A program made the translations under genes and the position numbers. Positions 46,254 through 59,707 of a DNA stretch of 64,000 nt are shown piece by piece. The first letter of the stretch is position 1. Each line of letters opens with the position of its first letter. The stretch spans positions 434,001 through 498,000 of the forward strand of contig RCTD01000022.1 of NCBI GenBank assembly GCA_014898415.1, read 5' to 3'. This DNA comes from Stromatinia cepivora (lineage: Eukaryota; Ascomycota; Leotiomycetes; Helotiales; Sclerotiniaceae). The notes under the pieces were generated by a model. The model had not been told where the DNA came from. It searched no databases and worked only from the letters and a program-made list of their open reading frames with translations.

Positions 46254-49200
46254 CTACATCGCCAAAGCGACAGCATCCTCCAAAGCCTTCAAAGCCGTAG
46301 CATTCCGCCCACAAAATATCTTGCACCACTCCTCAAGTCGCCTCGCATTAGAATCTCTAGCCTTTTCCTGGTATTCGACCACGTTGTCCAATCTGATGAA
46401 GAATCTTGATTGATCTAGGATCCTGCCTTCTACCTCGTTGGCTAATGATGGCATGAGCCAATAATCTGCACCTTTGTGTAGATCAAGTAGTAGGTCAAGT
46501 TTCTTATCATTGGCGTTGTGAGCTGGAAGTGATTGCTTTTGGTCTACCTTCATCTCCTCCCAGTCGATTGGTTCCTCATAGGCGGTATTAATGAGAATAT
46601 TGAGCACGTCAGGCTTCATTTCCTCAATGGTGATCTCCCCGTTATGTGTCCACCTCCCAGATAAGGCGGCTTTCATGTAGTCAGAAGCACATGCCAAGAC
46701 AACTTTGTGTGCAGAGAAACGAGTGTTTTCTGAGATCAGAACGATATCTATCATTTCGTTGTTTTTGCGGAAGGCGCGAAGCGTGCTGATAAGTGGTTGT
46801 GCTAATTGAGGGGCAGAACGTTCGATCGTAGGATGGTGAATTGACTCGCACCCAAGTTCTTTCAGCAACTTTTCGTATGGGCTGAGGGATGGCCGAATAC
46901 ACTCGAACGGGGGTGCATCAGTAGAGCTGATGAGCAAGAGATGATTGATTGGTTTCCACGAAGACTGCAAATCCCCAAGGGTAATATTCTTGGCATCCAC
47001 GCCCTGTGGATTCAGCCAGAGATTTGCTCGGCTCAAGGTCGGACCAAAATTTTGAAAGTATTCCTTACTACGGGCGAGGTGTTTTTGAAGGTAATCATAT
47101 ATCTCCCAGAGATCTGACAAGAAATCGGGAATATCTGCACGTGAGATAATCTTTGAAATCTCTACCATGTGCAGAAGGTGATTCCAAACCTCCCCAATCG
47201 ATGGTTCGCCACGTCTCGGCACCTTGCTCAAAATCTCGGAAGTCGGCTCCAGAACTACAAAGGGGGTGTTGCTCCAGCAGATTGCTGCATGTTCATGAAG
47301 AACAAGAGCAGATAGTGAGATTGTTGGGTCGCATTCTGAGATTCTATCCATGTTTTCTCGTCGATATGATGGTTCGCGAGAATTATCCTTCCGAACTAAG
47401 AAGACTGACATGTCTGCAATTCTATTCCAATCCGTATCCCTAAACTGACGTGTAGCAGAACTTGGAGTTACCAATGGCGATAAAATCGTCTCCATTGTTG
47501 TATGAATACTTAAATTTGGGTCGACCAATGTGCCGTAGTCACTAGATTCTATCAGATTTATCAATGACAGAAGACATTCTTGGTAATCGTTGATTTTGAG
47601 GCAGCCGTTACTTTCCCGTCGGCGCAAACCAATCTTGTTCCATAGCCAGGTAACTTCCCTGCCGCGATCGTGCAAGAACTTGGATTTGTCGTGCTGGAAC
47701 GCAGCTTTAAATATTTCGTCATCATGATCGAAAAGCTCAAGAGTTCGGCGCATTTTGCCAGTCGTATCCGCAGCAAGGGGAAAAGAAGTCAGTCTTTTAA
47801 ACAGAGGGGAATCGTGTTTCTCCATGGCTAAAATTGTAGTCAAGGCTTTTAGGAACTGTACATAGATATCTGCACCCATCGGTTGTAGGGTGGATGGAAA
47901 ATCCTTTGTGTCAAACATTCGAATCAATTCCCCGGTGGTAATAGAGGTGGCTTCCATTGCCTCGAGACATGCTTCAGCTCCGCGACAGTCTACAGCCTTG
48001 AAATCAATGAAGTCCGGAAGTCGTTTGCTCCAGGGTGCCAAAAGCTCGGGTTGCTTGGAATACTTTGCACCTGATGCTGGGATGTATTTCTCGCTTGGGC
48101 CCGAAAGCATATATGCAGGCCAGATAGGCAACGACGGAAGATAATCGCGTCCGTCCTTGTGACCAGCCACTACATATTTTATTACAAGTTCTCGAAGAAT
48201 CTATAGATTGAGTTAGCAATGGAGGTTCAGCCAGAATTCGGATAATAGAAATTACCTTGATAAGATCTTGTCGAGTCACCAGTTGAGTGAACAGCCCCTT
48301 CTTAATCGAGCTTTCTTTCGACTCTAGGATTTGTAAAGCATTAATGAATCTGCCTAAAGCTTTTTTATCGGCAAAGGACCCTTCAGCATCAGCAGTGGAC
48401 TTGGGCATAAATTCTGGTCTGAACCTATAGAGACCGGGGATACAATTACATAACTGTTGATGCGACATCTCGGATGGCTCGATGATAGCTGGCAGGGTTT
48501 TCAACTCCGACATAGTATAATATTCCCAAGCACCATTACAAATTGCTTTGAACAAGGGCAGAGAGCAAAAGCTTTTGGGGTTCTTGGACAAACTATAAGT
48601 TTCAGATGAGGAAGACTTATTCCAATAACCCCAGAAGGATTTCAACCATTCATCTGTCTCATCATTCACAACTCTAGATCCTTGAGACTTCATGGACAGC
48701 AGTTCCGGGATATGGGCAATTGTCAAGTTCATGACATTGAACATTTTGGTTTTGACAATTTCACCTATGCGGTCGTATGCATCGATCTCGGGTTTCAGTA
48801 TAAGAACGCTCTTGGCAAAGTCAAAAAGTTTCAGCTCTGACTTTGTAACGACGTAATAACATCGAGTATTCTGATGCATTGGTGATTGAATTGGCGTTAG
48901 CTGTCCCAATGTCCCATCCGCGAGAGGGAGCAATCTGCATCCGTTTAATTCCTTCAAGTCGCCTGAAGAAACATCACCGACAGGTATAATTTCATTCAGG
49001 ACATTGCCGATCAAAAGAGCATCACCGACCATCGCCTTTTGAAGAAGCTCACTAGCTCTCTTGGACTTCAAAATTTTACGTAAACCGGGACGATCCATAG
49101 ACTTAGCAACAGCAATCGATCTGATATTGACGAACATGCGAGCAGGGAAATGTGGGGATAGATTTGGTTCCAGGATTTGCAAAACTGGAGAAATTTGCCT

Positions 49201-52200
49201 CGAAAACTTTGTCTGCAGAAAATCAAAGACCGTCTGAGACATGGTCATGTTAGCTGCATCAGGATTTTGAACGCGTCGAGGAAATAATCTAGCTGAACTG
49301 TTCGGAAGCTTCTCCCAGAATGATTTGCACAACAATTCCAAACGGCTCTCTTTTGGCGGCCAGAATCTGAATACATCCAAGCCAATCTTTTCAGTTAAAC
49401 CTTCCAGAAACGTGAGGTAAGCATTTGGTAATTTTTCTTCCAGCAGCCACGAGTTCCAGCTTGATCCACCGGCCTCAGATGATTCACCTCCAGTAATGAG
49501 TGTATTCCTATCTCCGGAAAGAGAAAATGTAGCGTGTATGTGGACTGGCAAATTCGATTCCTCAGGCAAAGGGAGAGTACTAAACAACCTTGGCGTAGGT
49601 AGATCCAAAGTTTTTGTGTCCTGTTTACTTTCCGATACTACCAATGCTGCAATGCCATACTCTAAATTCTTCCTAATTCTGGATTGGAATTCACCGCTAG
49701 GTGTCTCCTCAGTCTTTGAATAAACCCACCATTCATCTTTCGTCACAAGAATCTCCGTACCAACCATCTGCTTGGCAAAACAAACTGTGTAGTCAGATTT
49801 GGAATTTCTCTTCTTCATCTTCACCGACCAGAAGAGTTCTTTTGCCCCGGGTCCCTTGAAATTGACCACTTTGACTCCTTTCAAAAACAGCAAAGAAATT
49901 CGAGCTTGTGTAAAATATTGATTCAAGAGTAATCGGACTGAATCGATGCCTAGAGGCTCCTGCTTTGCCCTTAGAGGCGATGTATGTTTTCTTAATGGAA
50001 AACGGAAAATTGTCCCATCATAATGATCAGACTCAGTATCATAACCCCATAAACCCTGGAACGGAACAAGTTGATTTGGATGCAATTGCTTGAGTTTAGA
50101 TAGCAATATCTTCACTCCCAACTTCCGTGCCTGCCAATTACTATTGAGAGGGAGACATGTCTGCAAAGGATCCAAAATCAACAAGTAATCTCCAGAGAGC
50201 AAAGTCGGATTGTCTGTAAAATGAAACATGGTCTGGCTTCCTCTGCCAAACATTCCGATGGCTGACTTGTCTTCTCGTTTGCTACCAAGACCGACATTCT
50301 TAAATCCGTTGAAGTCGATATCTCGAAACACTGCATCGTTATGAACTAGCAACGCTGGCCCTTGAAGATCTTTCATTTCTTCAGTAAGAAGATTATCAGT
50401 AGGATGTTGCCTGGGATCCAACATCCAGTTAACTGTTGATGCTTTGGCATCATCCGCATTTGCTAGATATTCTTTGAATGTACTTTCAATAGGATATCGA
50501 TCCAGAGTAGTTGAAATGCTTGTAGTGATAGCCTCACACTGTTGAAAATCCCCGTCATCGTCATCATCATCGGCCAATTGCAGTTCTCCTTTCTTCAATC
50601 GCTCACTGATTTTCTCTATGGACAAGTTTTGTGCTGTCTGTTGAGAGATTCGCGAATTGGTAAATCTGACTTTATCGACGATCCTGTCAGACAATAGCGC
50701 TGCATCATTGTAAGCTATATCCTCCACTGGGCAGAGAACACCATCTTGATCCAGCACTTTCAAGCCTCCTAGAGATTTCCTGGAAAATTTACTGGCCATC
50801 TTAATTGTTTCCAACAGAATTTCAATATCGGAATCTTTGTAAGGATGACCGGACCGCTCAATTTGAGCTTGAACATCGAGAATGTCTTTTACTCCTGGCT
50901 TCAATCCGACATTCATGGCTTTCAAGATATCTTCGTGCATTTTTGCGAATCCCGTATCGATATTCCCCAAAAATGGATCAAGAAGCTTGCAACCAGAAGA
51001 AAATACTTTAGAAGCAGTAACGAATGTGCCGTTCTCCGTGAGAACACATCGGAGTTGTTTCAATGATTCCGAGACAGCATCGATTCGAAAATTTTCTTTA
51101 AAATAGGTAAGCACAGCGTTGACAACGGCGATATCATCCTTGATGATACCATGGTTGAGTTGAGCAAGTAAGATATCGTCGGGTAGGATTTTATTCCATC
51201 CAAGGAACTTTTGCCAACGGTGACTTATGATAAAGGAGACGATAGGGAGCCTATACCCTGCACGCAGACGGTCTTCAATACCGCGGCATTGATTTGGGCT
51301 TACTATGTCGATAGTTCCATCGGGCAAAGTAGCCGGTAACCATTTGCGATTAAGGAATTGCTTGTGCTTTGTCGCTGTTGCTTCTGACGGAGACCAGGAG
51401 CAAGGAATTTTCAACAGGTTAATAGCACGACTCTGGACTTCCTCGATTAGTTGAGAACTATTCACGAATTTGCAGACTCGCTCGTAGATGAACGACTCAT
51501 CGGCTTCCGTCCTTAACCCAAATTCTCTGAAAATATGACCATATCGCGCGTATGGTTTATCAGCAGGTAATACTTCCTCGCCACTGAAGAACACGCTCTT
51601 TAGCCATTTGTTTTCGGGATCCACCAGAGCAGAAGCAGTGGAAAATCTGCCGGTCAAATTTCCGTCGATACATTGAGTAGGTACAATTGGTAGGCTGATC
51701 ATACCCGCTTGTGCTTGGGCAGGCAAATCAGGATAGCATTGAAGCATCAATTCCGCAGTTTGCTCCTTCAATGATGGTGACCAAGTGCACTTTTGAAGTC
51801 CCCTCCAAGCTGGGATGATATGATCTTCCAACACTCTGGTCTTCGATTTGCACACACAGAGATTCTGATAGCTGAGGATCTTTTGGATAGGAATGGTCTG
51901 CGCATCCAAAAATTGGCAGTCTTTGAATTTAGGAAGAGGCATAATTCCGTCAATGACCCCAATTGGAGATTTAAAAGTCTCGATACGTACCCACGGGTAC
52001 CTTTGAATACTGTTAGTTACTTTCAGGCAATAATGGTGAGTATATACATACCGACATTCTCCATCATTTCCGCACGTCAATTCTTGAAAAATTGGAAGTT
52101 TCTGCAGGTTTAGCGAATTATCATTTGTGTATTTCGGATCAAGCTTTCCCTGAATAGCTCTCGCGATATGTTCAATAATGACAGTTTTGTCTCCATCAGA

Positions 52201-54801
52201 TGCGTTCTCAATAGCAACATGGGACTGAGCAAGCCATTGTAATAGGAAATGAAACATTTCCCCATTACGAACCTGCAAAGCTGCACCAGCCTTTGTGGTT
52301 TTCAACGATTCCACAAGAACTGTGTCTAAGCCCGCACGACCTGAGAGGATTACTGGCGGACTCTGAGCTGTAAAATCTTTCCCAAGCTTTTGAATAGTAT
52401 CGCCAAGTTGTCCAGGCGGTGGTATGATGACCCAGCAACTACGAGGTTTAACTTTTCTGTATTTGCCGTTTGCAAGAGGAAGCAACCATAGACTGGCAAT
52501 GCTGTCATTTTGAACACTCGAATTCCTTCGTATCCACGTCCAGGTCTTAGTGACAAATGATATTTGATCGGGATCCAAAGCCGTCACGTCAGCATCAACA
52601 CGAAGCTTATTGAAAAAATATGTCATAGCATACTTTGTGAGATCACTGGCAGAACGATGGCGGATGTGAGGATGAAACTTTGAGGTCTTCAGGCGGTCTT
52701 GTAGAGTGGTCAAGATCGGCCGAGAAAACCGCTTCACGTCGAGATTATGTTTGGGATCGTGTCGGAATAGTTCTGCTTCAAACTCATCGCGATGCACAAA
52801 AGCAAGATGATCATCGATTGCACGGCATGTGCCATCTTCGAATGGAAACAATGCTAGACCTTTTACAAAATCCGATGAGCCAAGAATGGGAAGAATATAT
52901 TCCAGAATCTCTTGCCTCGTTGCCTGTGGCCAGGAGGTCACCAAATCGTTCTTGCCGCGAAGGTAAGTGCACAGAGTCCGAGGTTCAAGGTTGATATTCG
53001 AGAAAAGCTCCCTGGCTTCCTCTCTCAATTTATCTGGTAGATAGACAACTGGAATGTGCGCGTTTGCCAATGTCAACTTTAGTGATTGTGGCTCGTTGCC
53101 GGTCGCTAACAGCCCAGAATCAGCGCCGACGTAGCCACTGACAGTGTGCCAAACGGGTAGACGCTGATTCCCAATCAAGGACAGCACTTGAGTGAGTACA
53201 TCCTTAGATAAATTGTCAGGATCATCTGATTTATTAGGCCAGTACTTGAACGCTGGCTCGGGGGGAGGAGATAAAGCAAGGTGACTCAACAGCTTAGTCC
53301 AAGCATGCGGAATCGAGCTGTTGAACAGGTATTGATTCCATTTCGCCGGCAATTGGTCCTGTGAGCTATGGTCCTGAGATTTATACAATCGCGCTCGGTC
53401 TGGTGAGATACTGAACAAGCCATGAATCAGAGCCGGCTGGTTTATGGGAATGTGCAACGGCATAACCAAAAACAAGGAACCATGTATGGCTGGAACATTT
53501 TGGACCTGCAGGCTTGTCAGCAATGCTGGGTATGATAGTTTGATAATGACAACAGAAAAGTGCAATATGTATGGCTTGGGGGAGGAAGATATGATTTTCC
53601 GTTTCTTTCTCTGGGCCGCAATGAATTGCGGCTTTTCGGGAGGGTGAACTTACATAAAGGGGCACAGCTACTGCAACCCAGGGCAAGGATTTCTGAGCTA
53701 CACTCCATTTACGAATCTCCTCGCTCATTGAGTTACCTTGGATACTGTGGTGAAGTAGGAAGCGCATTTCGGTTGTGGTAGTCCGGGTCTTATATCTCAG
53801 TTCCATTTCAAAGAAGCAATCGAAGTCTTGAGACGAATTCTTCAATGTGCTGACGATTGCATCATTGACTCGAGATTTGTTTCTATAAAATGGACGATGA
53901 GCAAGAAACCACGTGAATTATAAGATAAGACTTACAGCTGAACGGCTTTTGTATTCACTACTTCGATCTCAATGAGTCCCGTGATAGTCGAAATCACACT
54001 GAGTTTGAGAACATGCTTCATGAATAAGAGCCCCTCCTTCCCGAAGTCTTCAGCGAATTTCTTCAATACATGAGCCATCTCTTGAACCGTGATCTTGCGA
54101 TCGGAGATCCCACTTTCTTTTGCTTGCTCGGCTGTGCGTAAGGGCAGCCGGATGATGGTGCCAGGAAAAGGTTGCTTTACGCTCTTCATAAATGATTGAT
54201 AAACAGTCATATGGGCTTTCAAACTTGGGTTTTCAGAGTGTTCTACGAAGTTATAACCGTTCCCACCGCTTGACCAAGAATGATGAGGGTCCAGGATTTG
54301 CACGCGATGTCCTGATACTATAGATGGAGAGTCTGTCCAGTTGTAAACCTGCTTGTTGTTAGTGGCTGGAAACCCCAAATCTGCCATCATACATACAGAA
54401 TTAAAACCTCGACCAAACTTTCCTGTGGTTGAACCATCGTCCATCTTGAGCGAGTTCCCCACTTGTGATAAGCTTTGAAAATGTTCTTGCTTGAATTCAG
54501 CATTATTGTAAGCAAGCAGCGCTGGGCCCTGATACTGAGCGAGCTGAGGAGGGAGATTTTCTGTTTCGTAGGTATTCTCATCAAGGAAGAATTTCTGTAA
54601 CTTGGATTAGAGGAAATTATTCAGAAGTTCTCGAATGAGAAAGGTAGATATACATACCACTTCTGATGCCTGGGCATCATCGGCATTTTGCAAAAGCTCT
54701 CTGAGAACAGAACCACCGGCAGGATAATCGCGACATATATTCTTGAGCGCGTTCAATATTGTCTGAACCTGTGGCAAGTCGAATTCCGGAGGAATATCCA
54801 T
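46254..54801 (-). CDS. giant sacsin-like protein with C-terminal BTB domain
   Basis: The exons are 54658-54801, 53936-54594, 53654-53882, 48256-53505 and 46254-48200, giving 2742 aa. All four introns have GTATGT/GTAAGT/GTAATT donors, and frames match across each junction. The start chosen is ATG at 54801 (MDIPPEFDLP). Residues 1 to about 340 form an Hsp90-type ATPase-like domain with RELLQNADDA at 35-43 and GKFGRGFNS near 107-114. PLYVQNVPAIHGSLFLVMPL and INQPALIHGLFSISPDRARL continue the sacsin repeat. A second, diverged copy begins near residue 1355 with EYLANADDAKAS and GMFGRGSQTMFHF. It lacks the glutamine of the QNADDA box. Residues about 2565-2690 are a BTB/POZ domain (IDIVLISENTRFSAHKVVLACASDYM). 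Sacsin-type domains act in chaperone or proteostasis roles and BTB domains bind Cullin-3. A link to ubiquitination is inference only. Confidence 0.9.
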
Positions 54802-55797
54802 CCTGGACGTCGTTGCGATAAGCAAATTATCCAACGGTCATGAAATGTGCTTGTTGAAGAGAAGGTAAGAAGAGGAAGTCGAGGTAAGAAAATGGGATGG
54901 GCGAGGTGGATTGGTGGATTGTGTTGTTGTAAAGAGGAAGAAGGAAAATGGAAGAAGGGAGAAGGTGAAGTCGTTGCATTCAATTTGCACGTGAAGAAAG
55001 TGAACAAAACAAAGGTGAATGATCGCATGGAAGAATGAGTCGGACGGAATGGAGTTTATAAGTCAAAATTAGAATCAAAAAATTTATAAGTTATGAAAAA
55101 GAAAACAATGTGATTTTATAGGTAGCATGTAAACCAACAAATGCGAATACTCGTTTGATGCAAGGCAAGGCTGAGATGAAGTCTGCCTTGACAAACCTTC
55201 GTTCGTTTCGGGATCTGCAAGCTTTCTAATCTACAAGGTCCCTGTACCTCGACTAAGCGCTTCTATTGGATGCTCATATAGACATGGGTATGTAGAGGTT
55301 GGCATAATTTTTTGAAGTAAACTTTGAAGAATGCCCATTGAGGTGTTCTTGACCACTTGATGGAACCGTATTATAAATTGTTCAGACATGAATACACACT
55401 CCCCTCGGCTACTTTGGCCACCGAGGGAGTACATTATGCAGTCAGTTGATCGACATAAAGGAACCCCCTGAGTATCTCGGGCAAATCTGCGATACATGTT
55501 TGGTAGCCTTAGTGAGGTAAAGAAAGCTGTTACAAGCAGAGTGTCTTCCACTATCAGCTGATTATACGAAATTTCAATTAAAAGCCACGAACCTTATATC
55601 CAAGCGACTCGGGAGTCTACCACCGGAAACGTTTAAACATTCATGCTTGCTCTATTCTACAAGCCGGAAGGGCTTTTCACTTCTACCTCCTGGATCTGAG
55701 AGGTGTGTTGAGTAGAAAACGGTCCCTATGAATCGTTCGACTTTGCGGAGCCGGGGATGAAAAAGGGGGTTTCGAATATACTCGGGCCGTCGTCCTG
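54802..55797. other. intergenic, no supported gene
   Basis: The upstream region of the sacsin-like gene and the 3' flank of the G-patch gene. A minus-strand ORF of 106 codons at 55231-55551 starts MEDTLLVTAFFTSLRLPN but shows no domain or conserved pattern. I leave it uncalled. Confidence 0.5.
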
Positions 55798-56508
55798 TCA
55801 TCCACCTCCCAGGTATCGCTCCACATCATCATTTCTGTAAAACATTTCCCTCAACTTCTCCCCCTTCCTCCTATCCTTTTCGTGCAACTTCCTAACATTC
55901 CCAGCATCAAGCTTTTGTATTTTGACCTTCTTTCTGATCTCGCCCTCCTTCGGCAGCACTACACCGATACCCAGCTTATCATCTTTTGGTTTGGTCTTGA
56001 TTGGAAATTGGATACCTTGACCCGATGCACCAAGTCCAAGGCGAGAATCAGGATCCCAACCATATGACGAGAGATAAGTAAGGCCTTTTCTGTTTCGGTC
56101 GACATGTGAAGGGAGATGTGAATGGTTTAGACACACTTGATGTGCTAATGAAGCCTCGTGAGGTCGAAGTTTGGTAGAAGATGTGGGATTTGATATATCT
56201 GTTGAGTCGACTGCATCCTTGATAGCCTCTGGATCTGTGGATAGTGGTAGCTTACAGACTTCGCATACTTCCGAATCTCCTGGATGTATAGAGTTCTCCG
56301 TTGAAGTACTTTCAGGAGCTGGTGAGTCTTTCGGAAGGACTAGTCTAAGATATAAGTCGCTGATACTCTTCGCAGAACCCGCAGATGGGGTAGATTGAAT
56401 TGTGGATGATGACGATGACGGAACAAATTTAACGCGTTTCCTCTTAATACCAGCTCCAAAAACTCTCTGATCTTGCAATGGAATTTCATAAGTATCTTCA
56501 TCTGACAT
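55798..56508 (-). CDS. G-patch domain protein (GPANK1-like)
   Basis: Single exon, 236 aa, from MSDEDTYEIPLQDQRVFG. An in-frame ATG 48 bases upstream exists, but the downstream one gives the more usual MSDED start. The middle has a zinc-finger-like CEVCKLPL paired with HQVCLNHSHLPSH. The G-patch follows at about residues 145-185: GLTYLSSYGWDPDSRLGLG and GQGIQFPIKTK, with the expected glycine pattern. Then LGIGV and a basic helical end, KLHEKDRRKGEKLREMFY. G-patch proteins usually activate DEAH helicases in splicing or ribosome assembly. This zinc finger plus G-patch order resembles GPANK1 without ankyrin repeats. The helicase partner is unknown. It is divergent from the dehydrogenase gene. Confidence 0.85.
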   Translation of the reverse strand: MSDEDTYEIPLQDQRVFGAGIKRKRVKFVPSSSSSTIQSTPSAGSAKSISDLYLRLVLPKDSPAPESTSTENSIHPGDSEVCEVCKLPLSTDPEAIKDAVDSTDISNPTSSTKLRPHEASLAHQVCLNHSHLPSHVDRNRKGLTYLSSYGWDPDSRLGLGASGQGIQFPIKTKPKDDKLGIGVVLPKEGEIRKKVKIQKLDAGNVRKLHEKDRRKGEKLREMFYRNDDVERYLGGG

Positions 56509-56855
56509 ATTGCCATATAAGAGTGGTAGATTGGGGTTTTGTGTTAGTAGTAGCAAAGTTTCATGTTATCGAACAATTGCAAGTGTCGGGTAGGGCTGAT
56601 AGCCACAATGACGCTAATATAGCTTACGCCACAAGCGCCACAAAGCGTCGTCAGCCCCAATTTTTGTCAATCTGAACAAATATGGAATTTTGTATCTCAT
56701 TGTCTTCTTCCAGTTTACCACATTCATTCGCCCTTAGACAATTTACTTGTACATTTTTTTTTCTTTGAGTCTGTTTTTTTCCTGTTGATCATAATGCCAT
56801 ACTGATTAACTCACAATAACTTCACGAACAGCTCAAATCCTCCACGTCCACAGCT
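56509..56855. promoter_or_regulatory. shared divergent promoter region, G-patch / dehydrogenase
   Basis: These 347 bp lie between two start codons on opposite strands. T-rich tracts at about 56754-56780 precede the dehydrogenase start. No specific site is recognised. Confidence 0.55.
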
Positions 56856-58097
56856 ATGCCCGTAGATTTTGTCGCAAATGTAATATGGGGGAAGGTTACC
56901 TGGCTTCCTAGTCTTTGGACTATGGCCAAGGTAGTGCCAATTGTTTGTGTCGTTGTTTTGGTAAAACTCTTTTCTTCGGGAGTGAAAAATACATCAGAGA
57001 GGAAGATGCATGGGAAAGTGATTCTGGTGACAGGAGGGACGTCTGGTATAGGAGCTGCAGCAGTTCTAGAACTAGCATCACGAGGAGCGCAGGTAGTTCT
57101 CCTCACACGCCAATCTCCATCGGATATGTTCCTTGTCGACTACATCGAAGATTTGCGGGAAAGATCCGGGAACGAATTGATTTACGCTGAACAAGTCGAC
57201 CTCTCATCTTTATATAGCGTTCGGAAATTTGCTACGAAATGGATTAACAATGCACCACCACGACGACTGGACATGATCGTACTATGCGCTGCCACACTTA
57301 CTCCTCCTGGCAAATCTCGTGTTACAACAAAAGAGGGTATTGAAGAAACCTGGATGGTTAATTACCTGGCAAATTTCCATCTTCTGAGTATTCTTAGTCC
57401 CGCAATTCGCGCTCAACCACCAGATCGAGATGTGCGAATCATTTTTACAACGTGTTCATCTTATAATAAGAGCCCCACTGTTGGGGATGGAAGTGATGCG
57501 ATAAAGAAGAAGGATTGGAACCCCTCAACAGCTTATGCCAGGAGTAAGATGGCATTAATGATATTTGGACAAGCTTTTCAGAAGCACCTGGAGTCATACA
57601 AACGACCCGATGAAGCGATTATGAACGCACGAGTTATATTTGTGGACCCGGGATATTGTCGTACACCAGGATTTAGAAGATGGTTTTCGCGGGGTACATT
57701 GTGGGGATTGGCATTATATGTCATGTTATGGCAAAATGTTTGGCTTCTATTGAAGAGCTCTCAAGGAGGTGCGCAGGGTATCTGCTACGCCGCTATGGAA
57801 GCAGCATTAGGAAGAGGGCCTGGTGGAAAACTCATTAAAGAGTGCAGAGAAATAGATTTCACTACTTCTGATATCAAAGACGAAAATATTGCAAAGAAGT
57901 TATGGGAAGGTAGTGAGAAGTTGATCGAGAGAGTTGAAAGAGAAGAAGCCGTTAAAAGAGCTTTGGAAAAGAAAGAAAAAGAGGCGGCTGAAAAGGCAAA
58001 TGGAGCAAGTGAGAAACCATCCGACAGCTCCGGCACTACAGGAACAGCGCCCGAGAATTCTCAAGGAAAATCTAGAAGACAACGTAAGGCGAAGTGA
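56856..58097 (+). CDS. short-chain dehydrogenase/reductase, Env9-like
   Basis: Single exon, 413 aa. A hydrophobic N-terminal segment (about residues 22-42, VVPIVCVVVLVKLF) would anchor it in a membrane. The Rossmann core starts KVILVTGGTSGIGAAAVLEL, giving the TGxxxGIG cofactor motif. The usual NNAG strand reads VLCAA. The catalytic Tyr and Lys sit in AYARSKMAL. VIFVDPGYCRTPGFRRWFSRG and GGKLIKECREIDF match the fungal Env9/RDH-type group, which in yeast is a lipid-droplet-associated oxidoreductase. The tail of about 60 residues is Lys/Glu-rich then Ser/Gly-rich with a basic end. Substrate is unknown. The cofactor is probably NADP(H), by family only. Confidence 0.87.
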   Translation: MPVDFVANVIWGKVTWLPSLWTMAKVVPIVCVVVLVKLFSSGVKNTSERKMHGKVILVTGGTSGIGAAAVLELASRGAQVVLLTRQSPSDMFLVDYIEDLRERSGNELIYAEQVDLSSLYSVRKFATKWINNAPPRRLDMIVLCAATLTPPGKSRVTTKEGIEETWMVNYLANFHLLSILSPAIRAQPPDRDVRIIFTTCSSYNKSPTVGDGSDAIKKKDWNPSTAYARSKMALMIFGQAFQKHLESYKRPDEAIMNARVIFVDPGYCRTPGFRRWFSRGTLWGLALYVMLWQNVWLLLKSSQGGAQGICYAAMEAALGRGPGGKLIKECREIDFTTSDIKDENIAKKLWEGSEKLIERVEREEAVKRALEKKEKEAAEKANGASEKPSDSSGTTGTAPENSQGKSRRQRKAK

Positions 58098-59707
58098 GAG
58101 GGCGGGGAACGGAACATCATATAGCATTGCGGCGGAGTCCTCAATAATATTTTCGGATACCAGGCTCAATATATCATCTTTCTGTGAAGCTCGACGACTT
58201 TTATCCATCTTGTTTCCATATTTTACATATATTCTGCAACCAGGCGAAATAGGGCAATTATCACCTCATCATTTTCAAGTAATGGACCATATTGATCATG
58301 CTAATTCACCACAGTAGTTGGATTGCCCACAGATCAGCGGACGTTACTATGCATCATGTCAGGCACTTTTCAGGTATATGGACTTCCTTGCATCCTTATG
58401 TCCTATGTCTACAATGAATAATCCCATATTTGAGGATGCCAAAGTTTGTGTTGTACGTTAATGGAGCATCGGTTTGATATGGTAATGATCTGATTTTGGA
58501 ACTGACCTCCCTACAACAAAACCTTGTGAGTTGGGTATATTGGATGAGAATTACTTATTATATCATTTTACTCTGAGTATGGAGAGGCATTGTTCCACCC
58601 AATATGGACGAGAGGCTTACAAAGTTTTCAAGGTTAGTCGAATGATGTATTTGCTTGATTTCGCAACAACATTTAACGCCCGGGTCGTGATTCGCAAAGG
58701 ATACATGGGAAATTTTTGAACGGGTCCTCTACGACATATATCCACAGATTCATGAAGACCGTGTCACCTATTATCCACAGCGGAAGTAGGCGACAATGCG
58801 TGTCGCTCTCCGCTTCACATCCTGGCACTCTGCAGTCAACAAAGCAGATGATATAGCAGATTCTCGATTTAAGGGTTGATTCTGCAGAAATTAGGTCAGT
58901 AATTTTTGTGGCTCTCACGAATCAAAGCATGCTCAATTATTGAGCTCTTACGGCACCTTCGCTAACATTACCATTTCTCTTCGATCGTGTGGGTCTTACT
59001 TGGCAATATTGCTTGCTTTCGAGAACATCTGCAAGATGATATCAGAGTCTTTGATGATTGAAAATCTTCGATAAATCATTGTGGGTCTTCGATAAGCTTA
59101 ATTGTCTTGGACTTGTCCAAGTTGTTTTGACTCTGAGGCTCCGACAATCATGTACACCCTCCGCAAAGGAAACTCAAAGGCGAAATGTCGGACCTTAGAG
59201 ATTGATGGACTACAATTTTATTTGACTCTCGGTACAGAATCATTATTCCCGAGTTATTTCACAAAACCGCTAACATGACTCTTGATCCCGATATGTAGTC
59301 ACATGACCATGGTAGTTCAGATACTTCATATGGATCGGCATTCAAAACTTCTAAAGGGGGGAGGGACCGCAATGCCACCGAAACTACCCGGAGACGGTAC
59401 ATACACCATCCTGCACCAGGAACCAGTGCGGCACCTTTTCGAGGGCTGATATCATACTTCCAGTTTTTACAACCACTTTCATTTGTTCATACATGAATCT
59501 ACCCATATTTCTTGAACAACTAAAGGTTCACCTAGGAGAAATTTCATCATGGCTATCAATGTTTTTTTCTTTTTTATGGACCTTTCCATAACGACTCAAG
59601 GAGGAAAAGTGCTCCCCGGACCCCATATAGTCCCCTTCTCCCATCTCATAATGAAATTTTAATCAGAACAACTTGACAATCCCACACAAAAGTGTTTTAT
59701 TGCAATT
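58098..59707. other. intergenic, no supported gene
   Basis: About 1.6 kb including the promoter of the sugar transporter gene. Short ORFs only. No repeat array, RNA gene or mobile element is recognised. Confidence 0.5.

Noticed and set aside
55231..55551. 106-codon minus-strand ORF
   Set aside because: Unmatched, no recognisable motif, length attainable by chance. It could be checked by RNA-seq.
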